Source: Flavobacteriaceae bacterium (GTDB lineage Bacteria > Bacteroidota > Bacteroidia > Flavobacteriales > Flavobacteriaceae). From it: 64,000 nt of DNA. This document shows, piece by piece, positions 16,830 through 25,331 of this stretch (position 1 is the first letter of the stretch; every line of letters begins with the position of its first letter). Location of the stretch: positions 20,310-84,309 of the forward strand of contig JALSLK010000089.1 of NCBI GenBank assembly GCA_026988355.1. Reading direction: 5' to 3'. The position numbers were made by a program, and so were the translations under genes. The notes beneath the pieces are model-generated. The model saw only the letters and a list, made by a program, of their open reading frames with translations, ran no database searches and was not told the origin of the DNA.

Positions 16830-18338
16830 TTAAAATAATTCTTCATTATCTATATGAGTATTTTGTAAGAAAGATATGGCATTATGTATTGCATACTGCA
16901 TGACAATATCTTTTTCTACAATAGGAACATCTTGCCTGAAACTTGTAATAAAGCGATGAATAAATGGCGAAGTTTTTAAAGGTTCTCTAAAATGTAGAGC
17001 TTGGGAAGCGTTAAACAATTCAATCGCTAAAATACGCGCTACATTATCTACAACTCTTTTTGCTTTTGTAGCAGCATTCGCTCCCATGCTTACATGATCT
17101 TCTTGCCCATTACTAGAAACAATGCTATCAACACTTGCAGGAGTTGCCAATTGTTTATTTTGACTTGCAATACTTGCTGCTGTATATTGCGAAATCATAA
17201 AACCTGAATTTAATCCAGAATTTTTAATTAAGAATGGAGGTAAATAGCGATTTCCAGAAATAAGCTGAAATGTTCTGCGTTCCGAAATACTTCCTAATTC
17301 TGCCATAGCAATAGCCAAATAATCAAAAGCAAGTGCGAGAGGTTGTCCATGAAAATTTCCTCCAGAAATAATAATATCTTCTTTTCTAAAAATGTTTGGG
17401 TTATCGGTAACGGAATTAATTTCGGTTTCGAAGGTTTTTCTAACAAAATCGAGTGTGTCTTTTGTGGCACCATGAACTTGTGGCATACATCGAAACGAAT
17501 ATGGATCCTGTATATGTTCTTTATCTTGTTTCGTAATTTCGCTTTCCTCTAAAAACCGACGAATACGCTTAGCTGTCTTTAATTGCCCATTATGAGGTCT
17601 TATAAAATGAGTTAATGCATTAAAAGGAGCAACACTACCATTAAAACCTTCTAAGGAAATACAACCAATTAAATCGGCAAAATACGAAAGTTTAAAAGAT
17701 TTTAGTAATTGAGAAATACCATAAGCACTCATAAATTGTGTTCCATTTAATAGAGCCAAACCTTCTTTAGATTTTAATTCGATTTTTTTCCAATTAAATA
17801 ATCGTAGCATTTTATTTGCAGCAACAATTTTATCATTAAAATAAACATCTCCTTCGCCAATTAAAGGCAAAGCAAGATGTGCTAATGGAGCTAAATCTCC
17901 AGAAGCACCAAGCGAACCTTGTGTAAAAACTACAGGTAAGATGTTATTGTTATAAAAATCAATTAAGCGATTTACAGTAGCTAATTGCACACCAGAATGT
18001 CCATAACTCAACGATTGTATTTTTAAAAATAGCATCAATTTAACAATTTCTTTAGGTACTTTTTCTCCAGTACCACAAGCATGAGATTTTACGAGATTTT
18101 CTTGTAGTTTTTGTAAATCATTATCTCTAATTTTTACATTGTATAGAGAGCCAAATCCAGTATTTATACCATAAATAGGTTTTTTAGAATTTTTAATTTT
18201 CGCATCTAAATAAGTTCTACAATCCAATATTTTTGAGATACTCTCCTCCGAGAGTTTTATTTCTTTATTGGTTTCTATAATTTCTTTTACTTTAGAAATA
18301 GAAAGAAATTTAGAACTTATAAAATGCCTATTTTCCAT
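16830..18338 (-). CDS. hutH: Histidine ammonia-lyase
   Basis: 502 residues, the normal length. It deaminates L-histidine to urocanate, the first step of histidine catabolism. The Ala-Ser-Gly triad that cyclises to the MIO electrophile is at 145-147 in 'GSLGASGDLAPLAHL'. Ser85-His86 in 'NLVKSHACGTGE' is the selectivity signature of histidine rather than Phe/Tyr lyases. Also seen are 'SGGNFHGQPLALAFD' and 'QEDHVSMGANAATKA'. Start: ATG 18336-18338 ('MENRHF') matches the family, and the upstream extension is hydrophobic and lies in the promoter region. No hutU, hutI or hutG gene lies nearby, so the rest of the pathway must be elsewhere or absent. Confidence 0.94.
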   Translation of the reverse strand: MENRHFISSKFLSISKVKEIIETNKEIKLSEESISKILDCRTYLDAKIKNSKKPIYGINTGFGSLYNVKIRDNDLQKLQENLVKSHACGTGEKVPKEIVKLMLFLKIQSLSYGHSGVQLATVNRLIDFYNNNILPVVFTQGSLGASGDLAPLAHLALPLIGEGDVYFNDKIVAANKMLRLFNWKKIELKSKEGLALLNGTQFMSAYGISQLLKSFKLSYFADLIGCISLEGFNGSVAPFNALTHFIRPHNGQLKTAKRIRRFLEESEITKQDKEHIQDPYSFRCMPQVHGATKDTLDFVRKTFETEINSVTDNPNIFRKEDIIISGGNFHGQPLALAFDYLAIAMAELGSISERRTFQLISGNRYLPPFLIKNSGLNSGFMISQYTAASIASQNKQLATPASVDSIVSSNGQEDHVSMGANAATKAKRVVDNVARILAIELFNASQALHFREPLKTSPFIHRFITSFRQDVPIVEKDIVMQYAIHNAISFLQNTHIDNEELF

Positions 18339-18421
18339 ATTAGATTTTAAAGATGGTTCAAAATTCAACAAACATAAATTACTATGCAAATATTCTGTAA
18401 GTAATTTATAAAAATATAGAC

Positions 18422-18429
18422 TATATTTG
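18422..18429 (+). promoter_or_regulatory. Putative -7 box (TATATTTG) of the TlpA cluster
   Basis: TATATTTG lies 28 bp before the first TlpA start codon and matches TAnnTTTG. The hutH/TlpA intergenic region is divergent and about 120 bp long, so this box probably drives the whole three-gene run. No strong -33 partner is seen. Confidence 0.5.
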
Positions 18430-18457
18430 TAAAATATTATGACATAAAAATACAATT

Positions 18458-19003
18458 ATGATTCAAAAAACAGTACTTCTTATTTTTGTAATTACACTTT
18501 TTTCATGTGTAAACGAAAAACCAAAAGACGTCAAAACTAAGGTAATAGCAGCACCAGTAAAAATTCAAACTGTGGCAATAGGAAAACCAGCACCGCAATT
18601 TACAAATTATGAAAATTATGATGGAACGACTACTTCTCTAAAAGATTTAAAAGGTAAATATGTATATATTGATGTTTGGGCAACTTGGTGTGGACCATGC
18701 AGAGGAGAAATTCCATACTTACAAAAATTAGAAGAACATTTTAAAGGTAAAAATATTGTGTTTGTTAGCATCTCTATAGATAAGCAAAGTGCACATGAAA
18801 AATGGAAGAAAATGATAGCAGACAAAAAAATGGGAGGGATTCAACTATTTGCAGGAGCAGACAAAAGTTTTACAGCAGCATATAGAGTAAATTCCATTCC
18901 AAGGTTTATATTAATTGATCCTAACGGAAATGTTGTAGCTTCTAGAACGACAAGACCATCACAACCACAAACAAAAGAATTATTAGAAAAACTATTAAAT
19001 TAA
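18458..19003 (+). CDS. TlpA-type thioredoxin-fold lipoprotein (short, copy 1 of 3)
   Basis: 181 residues. A lipoprotein signal peptide ends at 'LFSC' (Cys17), so the protein should be anchored in the envelope facing the periplasm. A linker leads to an AhpC/TSA-redoxin or TlpA domain (about 40-181) with the active-site 'WCGPC' at 77-81 and the cis-Pro loop 'NSIPRFILIDPNG'. It is likely a thiol-disulphide reductase keeping extracytoplasmic cysteines reduced. It lacks the extra N-terminal domain found in its two neighbours. Its thioredoxin half is very similar to copy 2, including 'KKMGGIQLFAG', which suggests recent duplication or gene conversion. Confidence 0.92.
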   Translation: MIQKTVLLIFVITLFSCVNEKPKDVKTKVIAAPVKIQTVAIGKPAPQFTNYENYDGTTTSLKDLKGKYVYIDVWATWCGPCRGEIPYLQKLEEHFKGKNIVFVSISIDKQSAHEKWKKMIADKKMGGIQLFAGADKSFTAAYRVNSIPRFILIDPNGNVVASRTTRPSQPQTKELLEKLLN

Positions 19004-19025
19004 TAATACAATAAAATTTACTACA

Positions 19026-20045
19026 ATGACTAAATACAGCCTATTATTTATTTTAGCAATTGCATTCATTTCTTGTAATGATGGAACACCAAAAGATTAT
19101 GTGAAATTTTCTGGAAAAATAACCAATTCGCATGGAAATGAAGTGTCTATAAGGGGAGAAGATTACACTAAAAAAATTAAAATGAACGATGATGGTACAT
19201 TTTCAGATACCTTATTACTTAAATCCGAAGGTGCATTTTTTACTTTTTCGGATGGAAATGAACAAACACAATTGTATTTAAAAAATGGAGATAATATTAA
19301 ATTAACTTTAGATACAAAAGAATTTGATGAAACCGTTATTTTTAAGGGTAAAGGAGCAGAATCTAACAATTACCTTGCACAAAAAATGTTACTACAAGAA
19401 GAATTGTTTACCGATGATTTATTCGATTTAGATGAAAAAGTATTTGATGAAAAAACGACAAGTATTAAAAATAAATTTTTAGATTTCTTAGCAAAATCAA
19501 AAGGTATTGATAGTATTTTAGCCGTTAAAGAAAAAGAAGAAATAGGAGCGTTGGACAAAATGTTAAAAGGACAATATGAACGAATCAACGAAAGAAAAAT
19601 GAAATTTGCTGCTTTTAAAGGTAAAAAATCACCTGCTTTTACAGATTATGAAAACGATAAAGGAGGGACAACTTCATTAAAAGACTTAAAAGGTAAATTT
19701 GTATACATTGATGTTTGGGCAACTTGGTGTGGACCATGTAAAGCAGAAATTCCACATTTAAAAACATTAGAAAAAGAATTTCATGGTAAAAATATTGAAT
19801 TTGTAAGTATATCTGTAGATAAGGAGAATAAACATGAAGCATGGAAAAAAATGATTGTAGATAAAGAAATGGGAGGAATTCAATTGTTTGCAGGTAAAGA
19901 CAATAGTTTTAGTAAAGAATTTGAAATCAATTCAATACCTAGATTCATATTAATTGATCCAAACGGAAATGTCATTGATGCAGATGCGTCAAGACCTTCA
20001 GATTCAATTACAAAAGAGATGTTAACAAATTTGTTAAATAATTAG
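19026..20045 (+). CDS. TlpA-type thioredoxin lipoprotein with N-terminal DUF4369-like domain (copy 2 of 3)
   Basis: 339 residues. The lipobox 'AFISC' places the lipid on Cys17. Residues about 22-115 form a beta-rich domain like DUF4369 ('VKFSGKITNSHGNEV', 'LYLKNGDNIKLTLD'), then a helical linker, then a thioredoxin domain with 'WCGPC' at 234-238 and 'INSIPRFILIDPNG'. This two-domain layout is common in Bacteroidetes and is thought to serve periplasmic disulphide reduction or respiratory-protein maturation. It starts 22 bp after copy 1 and ends 2 bp before copy 3, so the three are one operon. Confidence 0.92.
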   Translation: MTKYSLLFILAIAFISCNDGTPKDYVKFSGKITNSHGNEVSIRGEDYTKKIKMNDDGTFSDTLLLKSEGAFFTFSDGNEQTQLYLKNGDNIKLTLDTKEFDETVIFKGKGAESNNYLAQKMLLQEELFTDDLFDLDEKVFDEKTTSIKNKFLDFLAKSKGIDSILAVKEKEEIGALDKMLKGQYERINERKMKFAAFKGKKSPAFTDYENDKGGTTSLKDLKGKFVYIDVWATWCGPCKAEIPHLKTLEKEFHGKNIEFVSISVDKENKHEAWKKMIVDKEMGGIQLFAGKDNSFSKEFEINSIPRFILIDPNGNVIDADASRPSDSITKEMLTNLLNN

Positions 20046-20047
20046 AA

Positions 20048-21091
20048 ATGATAAAAAAATATAGTATTGTATTCGTAATTGTAAGTTTTCTATTTTCTTG
20101 TAACGGAAAGCATTCTACAGAATATGCAACAATTTCAGGTTTAATAGCGAACAACGAAGCAAGTGAAGTCTCAATTATGAGTCGTGGTTATAAAAAGACG
20201 ATAACTGTAAATCCAGATGGTACATTTTCGGATACAATAAAAATAAATAAACCAGGATATCATACTTTTTATGATGCTAAAAACAAAACCATTTTACATA
20301 TTAAAAATGGTAACGATGTACATATTAGTTACGATTATAAGGATTTTAATAATTCACTTTCTTTTACGGGAGAAGGTTCGGAAACAAGTAATTATATAAT
20401 TAAAAAGCAAAAATTTGATAGAGAAGGAACCCTACGGAATTTAAAATCCTTTTTTAGAATGAATAAGTCCGATTTTGATGTAAAAATATTAGAAATAGAA
20501 ACGAAATTAAATACATTATTAGCTTCTCCAAAAATAGATTCTACATTAAAAGCACAAGAGATTACAAAAAATAATAGAATAATAGATTATTTAAAAAGTA
20601 ACTATACGAGAGAAAATAGAGTGCTTACCGCTTTAGTAAAAGGAAAACCCTCTCCAAAATTTGTAAATTATGAAAACTACAAAGGAACAACAACTTCGCT
20701 AGATGATTTTAAAGGAAAATATATTTATATAGATGTATGGGCAACTTGGTGTGGACCATGCAAAAAGGAAACGCCATATTTAAAAAAGTTAATAGCAGCA
20801 TACAAATCAAAAAATATCGCTTTTATTGGAATATCAGTAGACGATGTAAAAAGACATAAAACGCTAGAAAATGCAAGAAATAAATGGAAAGCAATGGTAA
20901 AAGATAAGCAAATGCCAGGAATACAATTATTTGCAGATAAAGCTTGGCAATCTGATTTTATTAGAGCATACGGAATTACTGGAATACCACGTTTTATATT
21001 AATAGATCCAGAAGGTAACATTATAGATGCAAATGCACCAAGACCATCACAAGAAAGATTAAAAGCGGTATTAAATTCCTTATCCATTTAA
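20048..21091 (+). CDS. TlpA-type thioredoxin lipoprotein with N-terminal DUF4369-like domain (copy 3 of 3)
   Basis: 347 residues, collinear with copy 2: lipobox ending at Cys18 ('FLFSC'), beta domain with 'ATISGLIANNEASEVSI', helical linker, and 'WCGPC' again at 234-238. It is the most diverged of the three, with an insertion ('DVKRHKTLENARN') in the thioredoxin domain before 'KWKAMVKDKQMPGIQLF'. Gene spacing of 2 bp shows tight operon structure. A terminator follows. Distinct N-domains with conserved catalytic domains suggest different partners, but none is visible here. Confidence 0.91.
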   Translation: MIKKYSIVFVIVSFLFSCNGKHSTEYATISGLIANNEASEVSIMSRGYKKTITVNPDGTFSDTIKINKPGYHTFYDAKNKTILHIKNGNDVHISYDYKDFNNSLSFTGEGSETSNYIIKKQKFDREGTLRNLKSFFRMNKSDFDVKILEIETKLNTLLASPKIDSTLKAQEITKNNRIIDYLKSNYTRENRVLTALVKGKPSPKFVNYENYKGTTTSLDDFKGKYIYIDVWATWCGPCKKETPYLKKLIAAYKSKNIAFIGISVDDVKRHKTLENARNKWKAMVKDKQMPGIQLFADKAWQSDFIRAYGITGIPRFILIDPEGNIIDANAPRPSQERLKAVLNSLSI

Positions 21092-21106
21092 AATGTAAAA
21101 AAAAAT

Positions 21107-21140
21107 AAAATCGTATGAATATAATTATTTATACGATTTT
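21107..21140 (+). terminator. Terminator after the TlpA operon
   Basis: A stem of AAAATCGTAT (21107-21116) with ATACGATTTT (21131-21140); the loop adds further A-T pairing. It is followed by more T residues. It closes the TlpA transcription unit before the HEAT-like gene. Confidence 0.8.
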
Positions 21141-21157
21141 TTAGGAATTAAAAGAGT

Positions 21158-21721
21158 ATGACAAAAAATGAAATTATCGAACAACTTAACAATACAAGTG
21201 CATTGCGAGAGAATAGACTCCGAGTAGCAAACTTAATAATGCAAGACAGAGAACGTTTCGATATACTCCTAAAAATTATTTTTGATATAGATACTAAAAT
21301 ATCCATAAAAGCAGCATGGGTTTTTGAGTTTGTATGTAAAAAAAAAATACATTGGTTGTACGATAACCTAGATTATTTTACACAAAATATTCAAAAACTC
21401 CATTTCGATAGTGCTGTAAGATCAATTGCGAAAGTATGTCAAATTCTGGTACTTAAAAGTCAAAAAACAACCATAGTAAATTTTACAAACCAACATAAAG
21501 AAAGCATTGCAGAAGTAGGATTTGATTGGATGATTTCAAGACATAAAGTAGCCATAAAAGCATATACAATGCAAACTTTATTTTATTTAGGAAAGCAATT
21601 TGACTGGATTCACGGAGCCTTGCAAGCGATTATTATTGACAATATGGACAAAGAAACGGCGGCATATAAATCGAGAGGATTAATTACCTTAGCACAAATT
21701 AAAAAGTTTACAAGTCGTTAA
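21158..21721 (+). CDS. Conserved hypothetical protein, helical (HEAT-like)
   Basis: 187 residues, no signal peptide and no membrane segment. The predicted all-helical content, with phrases such as 'ISIKAAWVFEFVCKKK' and 'VAIKAYTMQTLFYLG', suggests short HEAT- or ARM-like repeats, a protein-binding fold. I know no function for it. A gene of this kind is often found next to purB in flavobacteria (recollection, not checked). It ends 67 bp before purB, which has its own promoter, so linkage may be positional rather than operonic. Confidence 0.75.
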   Translation: MTKNEIIEQLNNTSALRENRLRVANLIMQDRERFDILLKIIFDIDTKISIKAAWVFEFVCKKKIHWLYDNLDYFTQNIQKLHFDSAVRSIAKVCQILVLKSQKTTIVNFTNQHKESIAEVGFDWMISRHKVAIKAYTMQTLFYLGKQFDWIHGALQAIIIDNMDKETAAYKSRGLITLAQIKKFTSR

Positions 21722-21740
21722 TAACTTAGAAGTATTTTGT

Positions 21741-21769
21741 TTTGACTAGGAACATTTTCATTAAATTTG
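21741..21769 (+). promoter_or_regulatory. Promoter of purB
   Basis: TTTG (21741-21744), a 17-nt spacer and TAAATTTG (21762-21769). This is a full match to the Bacteroidetes TTTG / TAnnTTTG pattern, 19 bp upstream of the purB start codon. Confidence 0.7.
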
Positions 21770-21788
21770 TTTTTTAAAAATAATCAAA

Positions 21789-23132
21789 ATGAATTTGACT
21801 TCTCTTAATGCAATTTCGCCAATTGATGGTAGATACCGTAATAAAGTAAAACAATTAGCAAACTATTTTTCTGAAGAAGCCTTAATAAAATATCGCGTAA
21901 AAGTTGAGATTGAATATTTTATAGCATTATGCGAATTGCCTTTGCCACAACTAAAAGATTTTGATAAAAATAAATTTGACTTATTGCGTAAAATTTACCT
22001 TCATTTTTCTACAAAAGATGCACTAAAAATAAAAGAAATAGAGCGTGTTACAAATCACGATGTAAAAGCAGTAGAATATTTTATTAAAGAAGAGTTTGAT
22101 GCGCTAAAATTAAAAGAGTATAAAGAATTTATTCATTTTGGATTGACATCTCAAGACATCAATAATACAGCAATACCACTGTCGATAAACAATGCGTTTG
22201 ATGCTGTTTACTATCCAGAATTAGCAAATTTACTTGTAAAATTAAAAACATTAGTTAGCGAATGGAGCGATATAGCCATGCTTGCAAGAACACATGGACA
22301 ACCAGCATCGCCAACGAGGTTAGGAAAAGAAATAGCTGTTTTTGTAGAACGTATAGAGCAACAAGTAAATCTATTGCAAAGAATACCTTACGCTGCAAAA
22401 TTTGGAGGAGCAACAGGAAATTTTAATGCACATGTAGTTGCATATCCACATATAGATTGGAAAAAATTTGGGAAAAATTATATAGAGAAAATTTTAGGAT
22501 TGCACCATTCTTTTCCTACAACACAAATAGAACATTACGATCATCTAGCAGCACAATTTGATGCATTAAAACGAATAAATACTATTATAATAGATATGAA
22601 TCGTGATTTTTGGACCTATATTTCTATGAATTATTTTGGACAAAAAATTAAAAAAGGGGAAGTAGGATCTTCTGCAATGCCACATAAGGTAAATCCAATA
22701 GATTTTGAAAATTCAGAAGGAAATTTAGGCATTGCAAATGCTATTTTTGAACACCTATCTGCCAAATTACCAATATCTAGAATGCAACGAGATTTAACCG
22801 ATTCTACTGTATTGCGAAATGTGGGAACACCATTAGCACATACCATAATAGGCTTTGCATCTACGTTAAAAGGATTGCATAAATTAGTATTAAATAAAAC
22901 CAAATTTGAAGAAGATTTAGAAGGGAATTGGGCAGTAGTTGCAGAAGCAATACAAACAATTTTGCGAAGAGAAGCGTATCCAAATCCGTACGAAGCATTA
23001 AAAGCACTTACAAGAACAAACGAAAAAATTACAAAAAAGTCCATACATAATTTTATAGATGAACTGGATGTTTCGAATAGTATTAAAGCAGAATTAAAAG
23101 TAATTTCTCCTAGTAATTTTACTGGAATATAG
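21789..23132 (+). CDS. purB: Adenylosuccinate lyase
   Basis: 447 residues, the long bacterial form. It cleaves adenylosuccinate to AMP and SAICAR to AICAR, two steps in purine synthesis. Key segments are 'SPIDGRYRNKV' at the N-terminus, 'EYKEFIHFGLTSQDINNTA', 'ARTHGQPASPTRLGKE' with the catalytic His, and the fumarase-superfamily signature 'GSSAMPHKVNPIDFENSEGN' carrying the mobile-loop Ser. The ORF is intact and ends 10 bp before a short palindromic element and about 250 bp before the large heptamer array. Confidence 0.97.
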   Translation: MNLTSLNAISPIDGRYRNKVKQLANYFSEEALIKYRVKVEIEYFIALCELPLPQLKDFDKNKFDLLRKIYLHFSTKDALKIKEIERVTNHDVKAVEYFIKEEFDALKLKEYKEFIHFGLTSQDINNTAIPLSINNAFDAVYYPELANLLVKLKTLVSEWSDIAMLARTHGQPASPTRLGKEIAVFVERIEQQVNLLQRIPYAAKFGGATGNFNAHVVAYPHIDWKKFGKNYIEKILGLHHSFPTTQIEHYDHLAAQFDALKRINTIIIDMNRDFWTYISMNYFGQKIKKGEVGSSAMPHKVNPIDFENSEGNLGIANAIFEHLSAKLPISRMQRDLTDSTVLRNVGTPLAHTIIGFASTLKGLHKLVLNKTKFEEDLEGNWAVVAEAIQTILRREAYPNPYEALKALTRTNEKITKKSIHNFIDELDVSNSIKAELKVISPSNFTGI

Positions 23133-23142
23133 AGTAGAAGCA

Positions 23143-23185
23143 ATACCAATTTGATTTTTGGCTTATTTTGATATCAACTTGGTAT
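23143..23185. repeat. Short palindromic intergenic element (copy A)
   Basis: The ends ATACCAATTTGAT and ATCAACTTGGTAT pair at 12 of 13 positions across a short AT-rich loop. The motif 'ATTTTGATnTnnACTTGGTAT' relates it to other copies near 25303, 45922, 53091 and 63657. It lies 10 bp after the purB stop, so it could also work as a terminator. Confidence 0.6.
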
Positions 23186-23380
23186 AAGATACAAGTTAGC
23201 GGTTATTAAACCCGAATTATTACATTAAAAAAAAATAATTCTTTTCAAATTTTACATTAATATCTAAAATTTAGAAGAAATCAAAAAAAAGCACTAATTT
23301 TATGTTACAAAAAAAACACTTTTAAAACAATTACTGCATTTACTTAAACATTGTGTATCATGCAGAACAAAAAAAATAAT

Positions 23381-24129
23381 GATGTAAGATGCAAGATGCA
23401 AGATGTAAGATGTAAGATGCAAGATGTAAGATGCAAGATGTAAGAAGTAAGATGTAAGAAGTAAGATGCAAGATACAAGATGTAAGAAGTAAGATGCAAG
23501 ATGCAAGATGTAAGAAGTAAGATGTAAGATGTAAGATGCAAGATGTAAGAAGCAAGAAGTAAGATACAAGATGTAAGAAGTAAGATGCAAGATGCAAGAT
23601 GTAAGAAGTAAGATGTAAGATGCAAGATACAAGATGTAAGAAGCAAGAAGTAAGAAGCAAGATGTAAGAAGTAAGATGCAAGATGCAAGATGTAAGATGT
23701 AAGAAGTAAGATGTAAGATGTAAGAAGTAAGAAGTAAGAAGTAAGATGCAAGATGTAAGATGTAAGATGTAAGATGCAAGATGTAAGATGCAAGATGTAA
23801 GATGCAAGATGTAAGATGTAAGATGCAAGATGTAAGATGTAAGAAGCAAGAAGTAAGATGTAAGATGTAAGATGTAAGATGTAAGATGTAAGATGTAAGA
23901 TGCAAGATGTAAGAAGCAAGAAGTAAGATACAAGATGTAAGAAGTAAGATGCAAGATGCAAGATGTAAGAAGTAAGATGTAAGATGCAAGATACAAGATG
24001 TAAGAAGCAAGAAGCAAGAAGTAAGATACAAGATGTAAGAAGTAAGATGCAAGATGTAAGATGTAAGATGTAAGAAGTAAGAAGTAAGAAGTAAGATGCA
24101 AGATGTAAGATGTAAGATATAAGAAGTAA
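23381..24129. repeat. Heptamer tandem repeat array (GAWRYAA, 107 units)
   Basis: 749 bp made of exactly 107 uninterrupted 7-bp units in one register, from the first GATGTAA at 23381 to the last GAAGTAA before GATTAGG. Only positions 3 (T/A), 4 (G/A) and 5 (T/C) vary. The forms seen are GATGTAA, GATGCAA, GAAGTAA, GAAGCAA, GATACAA and a single GATATAA. There is no indel and no substitution outside those three positions. Larger blocks recur inside it (offsets 364 and 350 bp). On the minus strand all three frames are open because the heptamer makes no stop there; on the plus strand TAA stops occur in every frame. It lies between purB and a GNAT gene. Function unknown. Confidence 0.95.
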
Positions 24130-24137
24130 GATTAGGT

Positions 24138-24569
24138 ATGATTACAATTAAACAAATAAGCCCAACAGACACCTACAATCTACGATTGGAAGTATTAAAA
24201 ACAAATAAAGATTATATTTATCAATATAAAGATGATTTTAATATAAAAACAATACATTATGGTGCTTTTTTAGAGGATGTAAATGTTGGTATTGTAACGA
24301 TGATGAAAAATAAAAATCCATTACTCGAAGGAAAACAAATACAATTACGTGGTATGGCGGTAAAGCCTAAGGAACAAAGTAAAGGAGTAGGAAAGGAGTT
24401 GGTTAAAAAAGTAGTAGATGTAAGTGTCGAAAAAGATGTAAAAATATTATGGTGTAATGCTCGTGAACATGTTGTCGATTTTTATAAAAAACTTGGATTT
24501 AAAATCAAAGGAAAACGATTTTATATAGAACATGTATGTTATCATTATCTAATGTATAAAGAATTATAA
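24138..24569 (+). CDS. GNAT-family N-acetyltransferase
   Basis: 143 residues covering one GNAT domain. Motif A, the acetyl-CoA pyrophosphate loop, is 'QLRGMAVKPKEQSKGVGKELV' in part (loop residues Q80-E87). Motif B is 'DFYKKLGFKIKG'. The substrate is not predictable. The start codon is 9 bp after the heptamer array, so any promoter would have to lie inside or before the repeat, a point worth noting for regulation. It ends directly against the next gene (TAA then ATG), so the two are co-translated. Confidence 0.9.
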   Translation: MITIKQISPTDTYNLRLEVLKTNKDYIYQYKDDFNIKTIHYGAFLEDVNVGIVTMMKNKNPLLEGKQIQLRGMAVKPKEQSKGVGKELVKKVVDVSVEKDVKILWCNAREHVVDFYKKLGFKIKGKRFYIEHVCYHYLMYKEL

Positions 24570-25274
24570 ATGCAAAATAGACGTTTTTTTATCGCGAATA
24601 TTATTTTGGCAAGTTTTGCTTTATTTTCGCCTACACTCTTTGCTAGTAAAAGAAAAAAATATTCTAAAGATATGCTTATTGGTAAAGAAAAAATAAAACT
24701 CTATGGCAAAGGATATAAGATGCAAAAAGAAGCATATCTAGCATTAGAGAAAATGAGAAAAGAAGCATTGGTAAAAGAAGTGCGAATACATGTAATCTCA
24801 GCTTATCGAAGTTTTGAACATCAGAATAGAATTTGGTCTAGGAAATTTAAAAAATTTAAAGCACAAGGATATTCTGTAAAAGAAGCAATAAATAAAGTCA
24901 AAGAATATTCTGCAATACCAGGAACATCAAGGCACCATTGGGGAACAGATGTTGACTTGGTTGATTACAATAAAAAATTTCTAAATAATAAAGCAATACA
25001 TAGTAAATATGTTACTTGGATGGAAGAAAATGCGCATAAATACGGATTTTACCGTGTGTATACGAGTAATAAATTCCGAACAGGATATAATTACGAGTCG
25101 TGGCATTACAGTTATCGAAATATCTCCAAATTTATGTTGGAAGATTATCTAAAATTAGACATTGTAGCAGTACTAAAAAATGAAAAAATAGCAGGAAATC
25201 AACTATTTACCAAACCGTTTTTAAAAAAATATTTGGATAATAATGTACTTGGAATAAATGATTATTTATTTTAA
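24570..25274 (+). CDS. M15-family D-Ala-D-Ala carboxypeptidase (VanY-like)
   Basis: 234 residues. The N-terminal hydrophobic segment (about 6-26, ending 'LFASK') looks like a signal peptide or anchor, so the enzyme should act in the periplasm on peptidoglycan stem peptides. The zinc site is complete: 'SRHHWGTDVDLVD' (His123 to Asp130, spacing H-x6-D) and 'SWHYSY' with His180. 'HVISAYRSFEHQNRIW' is the usual substrate-groove motif. It immediately follows the GNAT gene without a gap. Confidence 0.92.
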   Translation: MQNRRFFIANIILASFALFSPTLFASKRKKYSKDMLIGKEKIKLYGKGYKMQKEAYLALEKMRKEALVKEVRIHVISAYRSFEHQNRIWSRKFKKFKAQGYSVKEAINKVKEYSAIPGTSRHHWGTDVDLVDYNKKFLNNKAIHSKYVTWMEENAHKYGFYRVYTSNKFRTGYNYESWHYSYRNISKFMLEDYLKLDIVAVLKNEKIAGNQLFTKPFLKKYLDNNVLGINDYLF

Positions 25275-25302
25275 ATATAGCCTAGAATAACCCGTTAAAT
25301 TT

Positions 25303-25322
25303 GGATGTTGAGTTGGTATAAT
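25303..25322 (+). repeat. Partial palindromic intergenic element (copy B)
   Basis: GATGTTGAGTTGGTATAATA lies between the convergent M15 and fumC genes. It matches the right arm of the full element at 45922. No left arm is visible. Confidence 0.55.
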
Positions 25323-25331
25323 ATTTTGTTG

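Noticed and set aside
22631..23149. Antisense ORF (172 aa) in purB
   Set aside because: It is the shadow of the strongly conserved purB sense frame.
23381..24129. CRISPR array
   Set aside because: The units are 7 bp without spacers, and no cas gene is near. It is a simple tandem repeat.
23300..24172. Three long minus-strand open frames (205-290 aa) over the heptamer array
   Set aside because: The 7-bp unit contains no stop on that strand, so all three frames stay open automatically. The products would be monotonous Leu/Ser/Thr/Tyr/His chains with no start signal and no similarity to a real protein.
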